DNA of 64,000 nucleotides from an uncultured Roseibium sp. (GCF_947499295.1 NZ_CANMNP010000001.1:794188-858187); one strand, 5' to 3'; counted from the stretch's first letter, positions 11,138 through 20,030 are shown. Numbers and translations: made by a program. Notes: generated by a model from the sequence alone, not told the origin.

Positions 11138-12046
11138 ATGAACTGGCAGAGTATTACGTTTGACTGGAACCAGGCACGTGCCTTTCTTGTCACTGCAGAA
11201 GAGGGCTCGCTTTCGGCGGCCGCGCGAGCTCTCAAGCTGACGCAACCCACATTGAGCCGACAGGTTGCCGCCCTTGAAGAAACACTTGGCGTGACCTTGT
11301 TTGAACGTGTCAACAAGAGCTTGATACTCACTGAGGCAGGTGTCGAACTCGCCGAACACGTGCGCGCCATGGGTGAAGCCGCTAGCCGCGTTTCTCTTTC
11401 GGCCTCAGGTCAATCGCAGCAGATCGAAGGACTGGTTACCATTTCCACGACCGATGTGATGGCTGCCTATCTTTTGCCGGACATCTTGCGGGACCTGCGC
11501 CGGAAAGCCCCCGGCATCGAAATCAAGGTCGTCTCCACAAACAGCGTCAGCGATTTGCGCCGCAGAGAAGCCGATATCGCAATACGCCATGTCGAACCCG
11601 ACCATCCGGAACTCTACGCCCGCAAACTGCGCGATGCGCGCGGCCAGATTTTTGCCGCCCGTTCCTATCTTCAGCGGTTCGGCCGTAAGCTGACGAAGGA
11701 GGATGCGCCCAAGCTCGACTTTCTCGGCTATGAAGACAACGAACAGCTGATCGGCTATCTGCGCGCTATGGGCCTTGACGTGACCCAGGCTAACATCAAG
11801 CTCAGCTCACCAAGCCTGATTGTCGCCTGGGAGTATGTGCGCCTGGGATTTGGCCTCGGTGTGGGAGCGGACGAAGTCGCCGATCGGTGTCCGGATATCA
11901 TTCCCGCCTTCGAGGACGTTGCTCCGGTCACCTTTCCCATCTGGCTGGTGACCCACAGGGAATTGCACACCAGCTTGAGAATTCGGACCGTGTTCGATCA
12001 TCTGGCTGAGGGGTTGTTGAAAGTTCGTGCAGGTACCAACGTTTAA
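11138..12046 (+). CDS. LysR-family transcriptional regulator
   Basis: A 302-residue regulator with an N-terminal winged helix (EEGSLSAAARALKLTQPTLS ... about residues 10-68) and a LysR substrate-binding domain from about residue 90. The segment DLRRREADIAIRHVEPDHPEL resembles regulators related to GcvA and AmpR-like groups. An in-frame ATG exists 42 nt upstream, but starting at 11138 places the helix-turn-helix at the usual distance from the N-terminus. It diverges from the two-methyltransferase operon across 229 bases. LysR proteins commonly control a divergent neighbour, so that operon is the best guess for its target. Confidence 0.88.
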   Translation: MNWQSITFDWNQARAFLVTAEEGSLSAAARALKLTQPTLSRQVAALEETLGVTLFERVNKSLILTEAGVELAEHVRAMGEAASRVSLSASGQSQQIEGLVTISTTDVMAAYLLPDILRDLRRKAPGIEIKVVSTNSVSDLRRREADIAIRHVEPDHPELYARKLRDARGQIFAARSYLQRFGRKLTKEDAPKLDFLGYEDNEQLIGYLRAMGLDVTQANIKLSSPSLIVAWEYVRLGFGLGVGADEVADRCPDIIPAFEDVAPVTFPIWLVTHRELHTSLRIRTVFDHLAEGLLKVRAGTNV

Positions 12047-12160
12047 GTTTGCCGCACAAGTGTGTAGCGGCGACTTGCAAGAAATTCCATTTGGCTGATT
12101 GGCTCAAACGAGGGCGAGCAATTGTGAATCAGTTTGCAACGAATTCAAATCGTCAGTTTC

Positions 12161-13045
12161 TCACCCCAGCATCCAGTTCAACACAAGCCGCCAATCCGTC
12201 ATGCGAATGGGCGTTCCGTGGGTGCCGGTGTCGAACAGAGTGAACTTGATTGGATAGTTCGGTGCTCTGGATTTGATCTGCTTGAAAAAATTCGCCTGGT
12301 CTTCCCAATTATAGACCCGATCCAGCGTGCCCTGCCCCATGTAGATAGGCACATTCCGCGACAGCGCACTGGACCCGAGGAAATTCGGATCCTTGGGCGA
12401 GCCAAGCAGCATGATGCCGCTGAGCAAACGCGAGTAATTGCCGTTTCTCACAAGGTTCCAGCAGATAATCCCACCCATTGAACCGCATGCGACAACGACC
12501 TTTGCGCCTGGTGAAATCTGTTTCTGGTATTCGATCAATGCGGCGACATCTGCCGTTCCGCGTTTGTCGAAGTTCTTGATATCAACCGTCAGATAAGCGC
12601 CCCCGTTGCGCACCATGAGGTTCTGAATACGGTTGAAGTTGCCACCAAAGGACACATCGTTCATGCCCTGAAAGCGGTTTCCGCCCTGGCCATGAATGTA
12701 GATGACAATAGCCTTTGCACCGCCCTTCCATTTGCCGGTTCCCATATACTGGACCGTCCGACCGTTCGCGCTTAACTCGGCGCTGCCGCGCCCCCTTTTG
12801 GGCTTATAGGATACGTAGTTGCCATAGACCCGGCGTTCATCGACTTCGTCCCGGTCACGCAGGTCTCTCTGCTTTGAATATTCAACGACGATGAAGTCGC
12901 CATTATAAAGCGTTTCATGGACTTTCTTGTAACGGAACAATCGGTCCTTATAAGGTTTCAACGCTTCGGCATTTGCAGCAAGAGACCCTGTCACCAGGAA
13001 AGCCGCCGTCGTTGCAATCGTCAAAAGTTTGTGCCGAATTGTCAT
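12161..13045 (-). CDS. Secreted alpha/beta-hydrolase (esterase/lipase-like)
   Basis: A 294-residue exported protein. Residues 1-26 form a Sec signal peptide (hydrophobic core LLTIATTAAFLVTGSLAA) with likely cleavage after AANA. The mature part has an oxyanion-type IYIHGQGGN (116-123) and a nucleophile elbow GSMGG with Ser189. A late His in TGTHGTP could complete the triad. TLDRVYNWEDQANFF supplies the usual acid-loop region. ATG at 13045 has GAGG 7 nt upstream; the in-frame TTG 12 nt upstream is less likely. It is monocistronic and diverges from the Crp/Fnr gene. The periplasmic substrate is unknown. Confidence 0.8.
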   Translation of the reverse strand: MTIRHKLLTIATTAAFLVTGSLAANAEALKPYKDRLFRYKKVHETLYNGDFIVVEYSKQRDLRDRDEVDERRVYGNYVSYKPKRGRGSAELSANGRTVQYMGTGKWKGGAKAIVIYIHGQGGNRFQGMNDVSFGGNFNRIQNLMVRNGGAYLTVDIKNFDKRGTADVAALIEYQKQISPGAKVVVACGSMGGIICWNLVRNGNYSRLLSGIMLLGSPKDPNFLGSSALSRNVPIYMGQGTLDRVYNWEDQANFFKQIKSRAPNYPIKFTLFDTGTHGTPIRMTDWRLVLNWMLG

Positions 13046-13291
13046 GTCAGTCCTCAAGGAACCCTGGAAAAGTTTCGCAACAGAATCTTAGCGCCAAGGT
13101 AGCCTTTCGGTCCTTTTGCCGCAATCGTGCTCAGACCGGCGGCATGATAAAGTTTTCCTGAATTAGGTCTGCCAACCGCCTGTGCGCAGCGCCAGGCTGC
13201 GGGTCCAGACCAGGCAAAACCCTCTCGAAACACGGACCATCGTCTGGTCTCTGATCTTGCTAGATCGGTTACCTGAAAGAAACGCAAAGCA

Positions 13292-13918
13292 ATGCAGTCA
13301 GACCAGTTCAGACCCAAATGCCTTGAAGGATTTCAGAGCGTATCGCTCCCCAAGGGTGCATCGGTGTTTCGGGCAGGAGATCCATGCCGCAACTTCTATT
13401 TGATTGAAAGCGGTTCGGTACGCGTCGATCTTGTTAATTCGGAAGGCAAATCGATCCTTCTTTACCGCATTGGCGCCAACGAGACCTGCGTGCTGACCAC
13501 ATCATGTCTGATGTCGCACGAGAACTACAGCGCGGAAGCGGTGACCGAGACTGATGTGACTGCTCTGGTGGTCCCAAGAAGCGAATTCCAGGCCCGTCTT
13601 GCCTCATCGGAAGAATTCCGGGATCTGGTTTTCAGGTCCTTTTCCTCGCGTCTTTCCCGCTTGATGGCCAAGGTCGATGAAGTCTCGTTTGCGTCCCTCA
13701 ACAGCCGCCTTGCCAAGCGGCTGCTGGAATTGGCAGGCAAGACAGACCTTGTCGAGACCACGCACGAACGCCTTGCGCAAGATCTCGGGTCTGCCCGGGA
13801 AGTGATCGGCAGAAAGCTGACGGACTGGGAAAAACGGGGACTGATTGCCCGACACAGAGGCAGTATCGATATTCTGTCACGCCCGGCGCTCGCCGTTCTT
13901 TGCAGCCAATGTGACTAA
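13292..13918 (+). CDS. Crp/Fnr-family transcriptional regulator
   Basis: A 208-residue protein with an N-terminal cyclic-nucleotide-binding-like beta barrel (about 8-120) and a C-terminal winged helix (THERLAQDLGSAREVIGRKLTDWEKRGLI). It lacks the four-cysteine iron-sulfur pattern of Fnr but has Cys10, Cys32, Cys66 and Cys72. The last two sit in NETCVLTTSCLMS, where a redox or persulfide switch would be plausible. The next two genes encode a YgaP-like membrane protein and a rhodanese on the same strand, so a role in sulfane-sulfur sensing is inferred. A palindrome at the gene's own stop codon and another just after it are candidate operators for the downstream pair. Confidence 0.88.
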   Translation: MQSDQFRPKCLEGFQSVSLPKGASVFRAGDPCRNFYLIESGSVRVDLVNSEGKSILLYRIGANETCVLTTSCLMSHENYSAEAVTETDVTALVVPRSEFQARLASSEEFRDLVFRSFSSRLSRLMAKVDEVSFASLNSRLAKRLLELAGKTDLVETTHERLAQDLGSAREVIGRKLTDWEKRGLIARHRGSIDILSRPALAVLCSQCD

Positions 13919-13924
13919 GTCACA
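13910..13924. promoter_or_regulatory. Perfect Crp/Fnr-type palindrome over the regulator's stop codon
   Basis: TGTGACTAAGTCACA is a 15-bp dyad with perfect 7-bp arms around a single central base. It includes the stop codon of the Crp/Fnr gene. Its half-site TGTGA equals the classical CRP half-site, though the spacing is 5 instead of 6. It lies 58 bases before the membrane-protein gene, where an upstream activator site could act. The role is inferred. Confidence 0.5.
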
Positions 13925-13939
13925 GACACCTTTAGGCAC

Positions 13940-13955
13940 TCAGATTTATGTCTGA
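13940..13955. promoter_or_regulatory. Second inverted repeat upstream of the YgaP-like gene
   Basis: TCAGA-TTTATG-TCTGA is a perfect 5-bp-arm dyad with a 6-nt spacer, the half-site spacing usual for Crp/Fnr operators. It lies 27 bases before the ATG at 13982, so it would overlap the core promoter. Confidence 0.4.
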
Positions 13956-13981
13956 CTCATCTTGAAGTCAGGAGACATTCC

Positions 13982-14197
13982 ATGAGCATTGCCAACGTAG
14001 GTTCACTCGACCGCATCGTCCGTATCGTCTTGGGCGCCGCACTCATTCTTGCCCCCTTGCTCGGCTTCATCGCCGCTGCTTCGTCAACCCTCGGGATTGT
14101 GCTGATGATTGCAGGTGCGGTTCTGATTGGGACGGGTTTCATCAGTTTTTGCCCGATCTACCGGATCATTGGTGCCAGCACACGGTCCAACTCCTAA
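13982..14197 (+). CDS. DUF2892 (YgaP-like) inner-membrane protein
   Basis: A 71-residue protein made almost wholly of two transmembrane helices (RIVRIVLGAALILAPLLGFI and a second one beginning TLGIVLMIAGAVLIGTGFIS) followed by FCPIYRIIG. This is the DUF2892 module. In E. coli YgaP the same module is fused behind a rhodanese domain; here the rhodanese is a separate gene 6 bases downstream. A good SD (GGAGA) precedes the ATG. The pair probably forms a membrane-linked sulfurtransferase handling sulfane sulfur, under the upstream Crp/Fnr regulator. Confidence 0.88.
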   Translation: MSIANVGSLDRIVRIVLGAALILAPLLGFIAAASSTLGIVLMIAGAVLIGTGFISFCPIYRIIGASTRSNS

Positions 14198-14203
14198 GCC
14201 GTC

Positions 14204-14566
14204 GTGAAAATTTCCGAACTCTTTAGCCTCTTTGCAAGGTTCGACCGGCTATCGCCTCGAGACGCCTACGAAGGCAGTCTTCGGGGTGACGTCGTTGTCA
14301 TTGATGTTCGAACGCCAAACGAATGGCAGGCGACGGGAAGTCCAAAGACAAGTCATCGCATTTGCAAGAATGACAAGGACTTCGAGCAAGAGGTCTTGAA
14401 ACTCCTTGAGCCCGCCCCTGAGACCACCCTGGCCTTAAGTTGCCTGTCTGGAAGCCGCGCAAAGTCGGCAGCTAAGCGTCTCCAAAAAGCGGGCGTAAAA
14501 AACCTGAAGATTGTCGAGGGAGGAATTTCCAATTGGGTGAAAGGCGGACTGCCCGTCGACACTTGA
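14204..14566 (+). CDS. Rhodanese-like sulfurtransferase
   Basis: A 120-residue single-domain rhodanese starting at a GTG just after the previous stop. The domain shows VVVIDVRTPNEW (30-41), an active-site loop CLSGSRA with Cys80 as the persulfide-carrying nucleophile, and the closing VEGGISNWVKGGLPV. Single-domain rhodaneses move sulfane sulfur between small thiols and proteins. Tight coupling to the DUF2892 gene argues the two act together, as a split version of YgaP. Confidence 0.9.
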   Translation: MKISELFSLFARFDRLSPRDAYEGSLRGDVVVIDVRTPNEWQATGSPKTSHRICKNDKDFEQEVLKLLEPAPETTLALSCLSGSRAKSAAKRLQKAGVKNLKIVEGGISNWVKGGLPVDT

Positions 14567-14956
14567 ACCGGGCTTCGGTTTTGGGAGTGCGTATCAGACT
14601 TCCCTCTTTCAAGATCCATTTGATCCATGACGAGATCGACATTCCTTGAAAGCACACTCGGTTTTCTGCCTTGGGGCAACTATCAGCCACCCGAGTTCCG
14701 AAAATAGTTTTCTGTGAAATACAAGCGAACTCACGGTTTCTTTTTGGAACATGGCGATTAATCACGATGCACCCCTGCAAATTGTAACTAGAGTTTTTAC
14801 CCCTCTTATCCACATTCATTAACAGCCACTGAATAACTCCGTCGCAAAATGCGAATTTAAGAATTTGGTAACCATAAAAATCCAAGACTGCCAGATAGAT
14901 AGGACCCCATAAGGCCCGTCTTAGAGACAATGCACGGCAAGTTCAGGAGAACCCAA
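14567..14956. other. Intergenic region before the ParA-like gene
   Basis: About 390 bases without a convincing gene. Base composition turns AT-rich near 14700-14880, as expected for a promoter region serving the ParA-like gene. No repeat, tRNA or known RNA motif was recognised. Confidence 0.5.
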
Positions 14957-15661
14957 ATGCCAGTCATTTCCTTCGCAAACGCAAAGGGCGGCGCCGGGAA
15001 AACCACAGCAGCGCTTCTACTGGCGACAGAAGTCGCCGCCCGGGGAAAGCGTGTCACGATCTTCGATGCCGACCCGCAAAAGTGGATCTCGAAATGGCAC
15101 GAGCTGCCGAAGAAATGTCCTGGCATATCGGTGATCAGTGAGATCTCGCCCGCCTCCATTACAGAGCAAATCACCTATGCAGCGGAACATTCCGATTACG
15201 TGGTGGTCGATCTGGAAGGTACAGAGAACCTGGTCGTTGCAAATGCGCTGTCTGTCTCGGACCTTGTGGTTGTTCCAATTCAAGGCTCTTCCATGGATGC
15301 GCGCGGCGGGGCCAAGATCCTGACGCTGATCAAGAAGCTTGAAAAGATCGTTCGTCATGACATCAAGCACTGCGTGGTTTTGACACGCACCAATGCCGCG
15401 GTTACGACCCGGGCCATGAAAGCGGTACAGGATTTTCTGGCAGCCCAGAATATCGACGTCCTGATGACGCCGATTGTTGAACGTGCGGCCTTCCGCGACC
15501 TGTTTGAGTTCGGTGCCGGTTTGGCGGAACTTGATCCATCGGTGGTCTCCGGCGTTAAAAAAGCTCGCGAAAACGCTGCCCTTTATGCGGCCGAAATTCT
15601 GGAACGCGCAATCACGGTGCCCAAAAAGCGTTGGTACAACATCTTCAAACGCGCCAGCTGA
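14957..15661 (+). CDS. ParA/MinD-like P-loop ATPase
   Basis: A 234-residue member of the ParA family. The deviant Walker A is KGGAGKTT (10-17), with the signature lysine, and DADPQKW follows. VVVDLEGTENL and DLVVVPIQGSSMDARGG provide the switch II region. AGGAG 7 nt upstream supports the ATG at 14957 over an in-frame ATG 27 nt earlier. No parB-like gene is adjacent, so this is an orphan ParA. Orphans of this type position chemosensory arrays, flagella or other cargo, or accompany VirC1-like functions. The specific cargo is unknown. An intrinsic terminator follows directly. Confidence 0.88.
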   Translation: MPVISFANAKGGAGKTTAALLLATEVAARGKRVTIFDADPQKWISKWHELPKKCPGISVISEISPASITEQITYAAEHSDYVVVDLEGTENLVVANALSVSDLVVVPIQGSSMDARGGAKILTLIKKLEKIVRHDIKHCVVLTRTNAAVTTRAMKAVQDFLAAQNIDVLMTPIVERAAFRDLFEFGAGLAELDPSVVSGVKKARENAALYAAEILERAITVPKKRWYNIFKRAS

Positions 15662-15686
15662 CCTCAGCCAGTCTAATGAGAAACCT

Positions 15687-15711
15687 GAAGCCGGGCTCAC
15701 CCGGCTTCTTT
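15687..15711 (+). terminator. Intrinsic terminator after the ParA-like gene
   Basis: Perfect 9-bp stem (GAAGCCGGG / CCCGGCTTC) with loop CTCA. A short T stretch (TTCTTT) overlaps the end of the stem. It starts 26 bases past the stop codon. Confidence 0.75.
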
Positions 15712-15850
15712 GCATCCAGGACCTGTCGGTGATTGATCCACATTGCCCGGGAAACCCGCTTGCATTGGCCCTCCTCCCACAGTCGCGCTAAGGTTTGACC
15801 CGACTCAGATCCGTTTGGCCAAATGCCAGCGATCGGACGGGAGGAACGTC

Positions 15851-16807
15851 ATGACTTTGGCTCGACTTCGCACAAGCCTTGCTCTGGCCTGTTGCGCTTT
15901 GCTGATCGCTTGCAGCCCCGATGAAGGCAACATAGCACTCGGGACCCTTGAACGAGACCGTGTAGCGCTGACTGCCACTGCCAATGAGGTTCTGGTTTCC
16001 CTGCCGGTTGCACAAGGGACCTTCGTCGAAAAAGGGACGATCCTGGCGCAACTCGATCCGGGAGAGCAGCAGGCGATCGTCAACCAGGCACGTGCCGAGG
16101 TTCAAAAGGCGCGCGCCAATCTGATCAAATTGGAAAACGGGGCGCGTGAAGAGGAGATCGCCAAGGCCCGCGCCAATGTTGCCGGTGCCAAGGCCGAGCT
16201 GGTCGATGCGGAAGCCTCATTCAAGCGCTTTCAGGATCTGACCCAAAGGGGGACGACGAGCCAGGCGCAATTTGACAGTGCCAAGGCCACGCGAGATGCG
16301 GCCAGCGCCAGCCTGCAAAGCGCTGAGCAACAGCTGAAAGAACTGGTGACCGGAACGCGTCCAGAAGATCTCGATATTGCTAGAGCAGAACTTGAAGCTG
16401 CGTTGGCGAGCCTTGCCACACAGGAAAAGATCCTGTCCGACCTGACCATCACCGCAAGCCGCGACGGCGTGCTGGACAATCTTCCCTGGAACCTGGGTGA
16501 GCGCGTGACGGCCGGCAGTCCGGTCGCAGTCATGTTGGCAGGAGCGGCTCCCTTTGCCCGCGTTTACGTGCCGGAGCCGCACCGGGTCAAGATCAACGAA
16601 GGCGACAAGCTGGAGATCAAGGTGGATGGCCTTGATGACCCGATAGAAGGTCACGTTCGATGGATCAGTTCCGAGCCGTCCTTCACACCCTACTATGCGC
16701 TTAATCAGTCGGAACGCGCACGGCTGATGTATGTGGCAGAAGTTCAACTTCCCGACAGTGCAAGCGATCTGCCCAATGGCGTGCCTGCACAGGTCGTGCT
16801 GCCGTGA
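15851..16807 (+). CDS. HlyD/YbhG-like periplasmic adaptor lipoprotein
   Basis: A 318-residue membrane-fusion protein. A lipoprotein signal ends in LLIAC with lipidated Cys21. A biotinyl-lipoyl-like half-motif follows, then a long Ala/Glu/Lys/Gln-rich coiled coil (about 75-195), then the second lipoyl half and a beta-barrel (DLTITASRDGVLDNLPW onward). GGGAGGAACGTC precedes the ATG at 15851. The stop overlaps the start of the ATPase gene by one base, so adaptor, ATPase and permease are one operon, arranged like ybhG-ybhF-ybhS of E. coli. The system should export a drug or amphiphile across the envelope. Confidence 0.88.
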   Translation: MTLARLRTSLALACCALLIACSPDEGNIALGTLERDRVALTATANEVLVSLPVAQGTFVEKGTILAQLDPGEQQAIVNQARAEVQKARANLIKLENGAREEEIAKARANVAGAKAELVDAEASFKRFQDLTQRGTTSQAQFDSAKATRDAASASLQSAEQQLKELVTGTRPEDLDIARAELEAALASLATQEKILSDLTITASRDGVLDNLPWNLGERVTAGSPVAVMLAGAAPFARVYVPEPHRVKINEGDKLEIKVDGLDDPIEGHVRWISSEPSFTPYYALNQSERARLMYVAEVQLPDSASDLPNGVPAQVVLP

Positions 16808-17742
16808 TGGTCGCAGACACCGATATTGTCGTCCGTGCCGAGGGACTTGTGAAAAAATTCAAGGACTTCCGCGCGGTCGACGGGTTAGATCTGACCATAG
16901 AACGCGGCATGATTTATGGATTTCTGGGTCCAAATGGCTGCGGCAAGACAACCGCCATGCGCATGTTGACCGGGCTGCTCACACCGACCGAAGGAAGCGT
17001 CGAAGTCCTTGGACTGTCGGTCCCCAAGGATGCGGAGGCCCTGAAATACAAAATCGGTTACATGACGCAGGCCTTTTCGCTTTATGGCGATCTGACGGTG
17101 CTGGAAAATCTCCGTTTCATGGCCACCATCTACGGATTGACGGGCGCAAGGCGCAAACAGCGGATCAATGAGGTCATGGACCGCTATGAGTTGAGCGACC
17201 TCAAGAACCGATTTGCCGGCCGGATGAGCGGTGGCCAACGTCAACGCCTCGCATTGGCAACCGCTGTTTTGCATGAACCTCAACTGCTGTTTCTGGATGA
17301 ACCGACCTCAGCGGTCGACCCGGAATCCCGTCGGCATTTCTGGGAACAGCTCTTTGACCTGATTGAAGGCGGAACGTCTATCGTCGTTACCACCCATTTC
17401 ATGGATGAGGCAGAACGGTGCCACAAGATCGCCATCTTGGAAGCCGGGCAAAAGCGGGCTGACGGCGCTCCCAAGGACCTCATGGCCGAAATGGGTGCCA
17501 ACGTGGTGGAAATCGAAGGGCCCAACTTGCGCGACATCCGGCGTCACCTGCTGGGTGCCGATGGCATCGTGGCCGCTGCACAATTGGGTGCGCGCCTTCG
17601 TGTTCTTGTCGAGACAGGCATTGCGGATCCTGAAGCCTTTTTGAAAGCCAGGCCCGAAACCGACGGTGCAACTCTGATCGAGAGGGTACGCCCGAACCTT
17701 GAAGATGTCTTCGTAACGGCGACCGGAGAAGGCCGCCAATGA
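16807..17742 (+). CDS. ABC transporter ATPase (YbhF-like)
   Basis: A 311-residue ATPase with Walker A GPNGCGKTT (41-49), signature MSGGQRQR, Walker B LLFLDEPTSAVDP and the switch His in VVTTHFMDEA. A C-terminal extension of about 80 residues follows the nucleotide-binding domain. ATG at 16807 overlaps the adaptor stop as TGATG; a GTG one codon earlier is an alternative. The stop overlaps the permease start as ATGA. It powers the export system formed with its neighbours. E. coli YbhF has two fused ATPase domains whereas this has one, so it probably works as a homodimer. Confidence 0.92.
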   Translation: MVADTDIVVRAEGLVKKFKDFRAVDGLDLTIERGMIYGFLGPNGCGKTTAMRMLTGLLTPTEGSVEVLGLSVPKDAEALKYKIGYMTQAFSLYGDLTVLENLRFMATIYGLTGARRKQRINEVMDRYELSDLKNRFAGRMSGGQRQRLALATAVLHEPQLLFLDEPTSAVDPESRRHFWEQLFDLIEGGTSIVVTTHFMDEAERCHKIAILEAGQKRADGAPKDLMAEMGANVVEIEGPNLRDIRRHLLGADGIVAAAQLGARLRVLVETGIADPEAFLKARPETDGATLIERVRPNLEDVFVTATGEGRQ

Positions 17743-18884
17743 GACCGCTCTCCCGCATTGCCGCAATCTTCTTCAAGGAACTCAATCAGTTACGGCGAGA
17801 CAGGATGACCTTTGGCATGGTGATCATGATCCCGCTCATTCAATTGGTTCTCTTTGGCTATGCCATCAACACGAATGTCCGAGATATCCCCGTTGCTGTA
17901 GTCGATCACAGCCAGACCGGGCTCAGCCGGGTTCTCATCCAGATCGTTGAGGCAACGACAGTTGTGGAAGTCACAGAACGGCTGAATTCGATCGAGGAAG
18001 CAGAGCAGGCAATCAAGTCAGCGCGCGTACGAGCAGCCTTTATCCTGCCCGAAGACCTCTCGCAGCGCGTTGCGAGATCGCCTGCGGCAGGACTTGGCAC
18101 ACCAGCCTCAACGGATGAGGAAACCAGTCGTCCGGTCGCCCAGTGGATCGTCGACGGATCTGACACCATGATCGCCGGCGCTATCAAATCCCTGCGCAGC
18201 ATGCCCTTGTCCGAGCTCAACCGTCAGCCCCCGAACCGCTCGACACCGACCTTCGAAGTGGCTCTTTTCTTCAATCCCGAACAACGCACCGCCATCAATA
18301 TTGTGCCGGGTCTCGTCGGGATCATCCTGACCATGACGATGATCATGTTCACCTCTTCAGCCATCGTTCGCGAGCGCGAACGCGGCAATATGGAAATGCT
18401 GATCAATACGCCGGTTCGGCCGATGGAATTGATGATCGGGAAAATTATTCCCTATGTTTTCATTGGCCTCTTGCAGACGGTGATCATTCTCGGTCTAGGG
18501 CACCTTCTGTTCAGTGTGCCATTCGGTGACAAGACGCTGGACCTTTTTATCGGCACGTTGCTGTTTATCGGCGCCAGCCTTTCTCTCGGCCTGGTAATGT
18601 CGACCATCGCCCAGAGCCAGCTCCAGGCAACACAGATGACCGTATTCGTGCTGTTGCCCTCGATCCTGCTGTCCGGTTTCATGTTTCCCTATGAAGGCAT
18701 GCCGCTGGTCGCGCAATATATCGCAGAGGTGTTTCCCGCGACCCATTTCATGCGCATGATCCGGGGCTTCGTACTTCGCGACGCAAGTCTATTGGACCTG
18801 CACCGCGATGTGATCTGGATGTGCGGTTTCTTCGTGCTGGGCATGCTTGTCGCAGCCTTGCGTTTCAAGAAGCGGCTGGACTGA
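17739..18884 (+). CDS. ABC-2-type transporter permease (YbhS/YbhR-like)
   Basis: A 381-residue permease. One N-terminal helix (FGMVIMIPLIQLVLFGYAI) is followed by a large extracytoplasmic domain of about 160 residues, then about five helices with the ABC-2 coupling element RERERGNMEMLINTPVRPMELMIGK. It starts within the ATPase stop codon. A single permease gene is present, whereas E. coli has the pair YbhS and YbhR; a homodimer is likely. With the adaptor lipoprotein and ATPase it should form an efflux pump. Confidence 0.92.
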   Translation: MRPLSRIAAIFFKELNQLRRDRMTFGMVIMIPLIQLVLFGYAINTNVRDIPVAVVDHSQTGLSRVLIQIVEATTVVEVTERLNSIEEAEQAIKSARVRAAFILPEDLSQRVARSPAAGLGTPASTDEETSRPVAQWIVDGSDTMIAGAIKSLRSMPLSELNRQPPNRSTPTFEVALFFNPEQRTAINIVPGLVGIILTMTMIMFTSSAIVRERERGNMEMLINTPVRPMELMIGKIIPYVFIGLLQTVIILGLGHLLFSVPFGDKTLDLFIGTLLFIGASLSLGLVMSTIAQSQLQATQMTVFVLLPSILLSGFMFPYEGMPLVAQYIAEVFPATHFMRMIRGFVLRDASLLDLHRDVIWMCGFFVLGMLVAALRFKKRLD

Positions 18885-18895
18885 CGGCCGCGATG

Positions 18896-19816
18896 TTATT
18901 TCGGCTGTGGACCGGCGTCGAAACGGGGGTTGGCTGACTTGAGGACCGGTGTCTTGTCGGAAACATTTTCACGGCTTTCGCGCCAGACAACGAATATGCC
19001 GGACAAGATGATGATCGATGAACCGATGCCGACGTAAATGTCAGGCGTTTCGGCGAAAAACAGCATGCCGAACATGGTTGCCCAGAGGATCTGGCTGTAT
19101 TGCAACGGAGCAACCACAGCAGCGGGGGCGGCCTTATAGGCGGAGATCATGAAGAACTGCGCGATCACAGACAAAAAGCCCACGGCTGCCATCATGGCCA
19201 GATCCGGAAGCTGGACCGGAACATAGACGACGGGCAGTGTCATGGACATCGCCGTCATTGCCAGGATCATCGGATAGAGGATCAACACGGCCGGACGTTC
19301 GCGTCCACCGATCTTACGGACCAACACCGTCGAGAGCGAGTTGGCAAAGGCAGCGGCCAATGCTGCTCCATGGCCCAGTGACAGCTCGGTGACACCGGGA
19401 CGCAGCACGACAAGAACCCCAATCAGGCCGACAATCACAGCGGCCCAGCGTTGCGCCCGCACGGTCTCACCCAGCAAAGGGACGGAAAGCGCCGTTATCA
19501 ACAATGGCATGGCAAACAACAGCGCGTAGACTTCGGCCAGAGGCAGAGCCGTGAACGCGTAGAAGCCACAGGACATAGCGATAATTGCAAGCCCTGCGCG
19601 GGTTGCAACAAGCAGCGGATGCCGCGGCCGGAAATTGTCGACCGCCTTGTCCGCCAGCATCATCATCGCCATTGGTACAAAAGCGAACAGCACAGAAAAG
19701 AAGATTATCTGAAAAACCGGATAGTCAGCACCCAGCGCCTTGATAAGCGCGTCGTGAGACGAAAACACACCAAATGCAAGCAGCGCGGCAAAAAGGCCCT
19801 TGAGCGTTGCAGACAT
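18896..19816 (-). CDS. DMT-superfamily EamA-type permease
   Basis: A 306-residue protein with ten predicted helices arranged as two EamA repeats: the first starting LFAALLAFGVFSSHDALIK, the second around HGAALAAAFANSLSTVLVRK. A PLLGETVRAQRWAAVIVGLIG element lies between them, typical of the family. A short hydrophilic tail ends the protein. Such transporters export amino acids, purines or other metabolites; the substrate is not predictable. It is convergent with the efflux operon, only 11 bases apart. Confidence 0.88.
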   Translation of the reverse strand: MSATLKGLFAALLAFGVFSSHDALIKALGADYPVFQIIFFSVLFAFVPMAMMMLADKAVDNFRPRHPLLVATRAGLAIIAMSCGFYAFTALPLAEVYALLFAMPLLITALSVPLLGETVRAQRWAAVIVGLIGVLVVLRPGVTELSLGHGAALAAAFANSLSTVLVRKIGGRERPAVLILYPMILAMTAMSMTLPVVYVPVQLPDLAMMAAVGFLSVIAQFFMISAYKAAPAAVVAPLQYSQILWATMFGMLFFAETPDIYVGIGSSIIILSGIFVVWRESRENVSDKTPVLKSANPRFDAGPQPK

Positions 19817-20030
19817 GGCAATGCCCCTTTCAGATATCTGACTTCAGCCTGCGACTCTGCAGGCGTCGCGATTTAGAGAAAGTCGGCGCTGTACGGCTGA
19901 GCCAGTCTTGCGCCAGAGGCCCTCCGAATGCTGGCCTTGAAATTGATATCAGAAAGCGCCGAATTCCCAAAGGGCAGACCATTTGAATTGCCTGAAAGAA
20001 ACTGCCGGATAGAGATCGCGGCCTTCAGTT

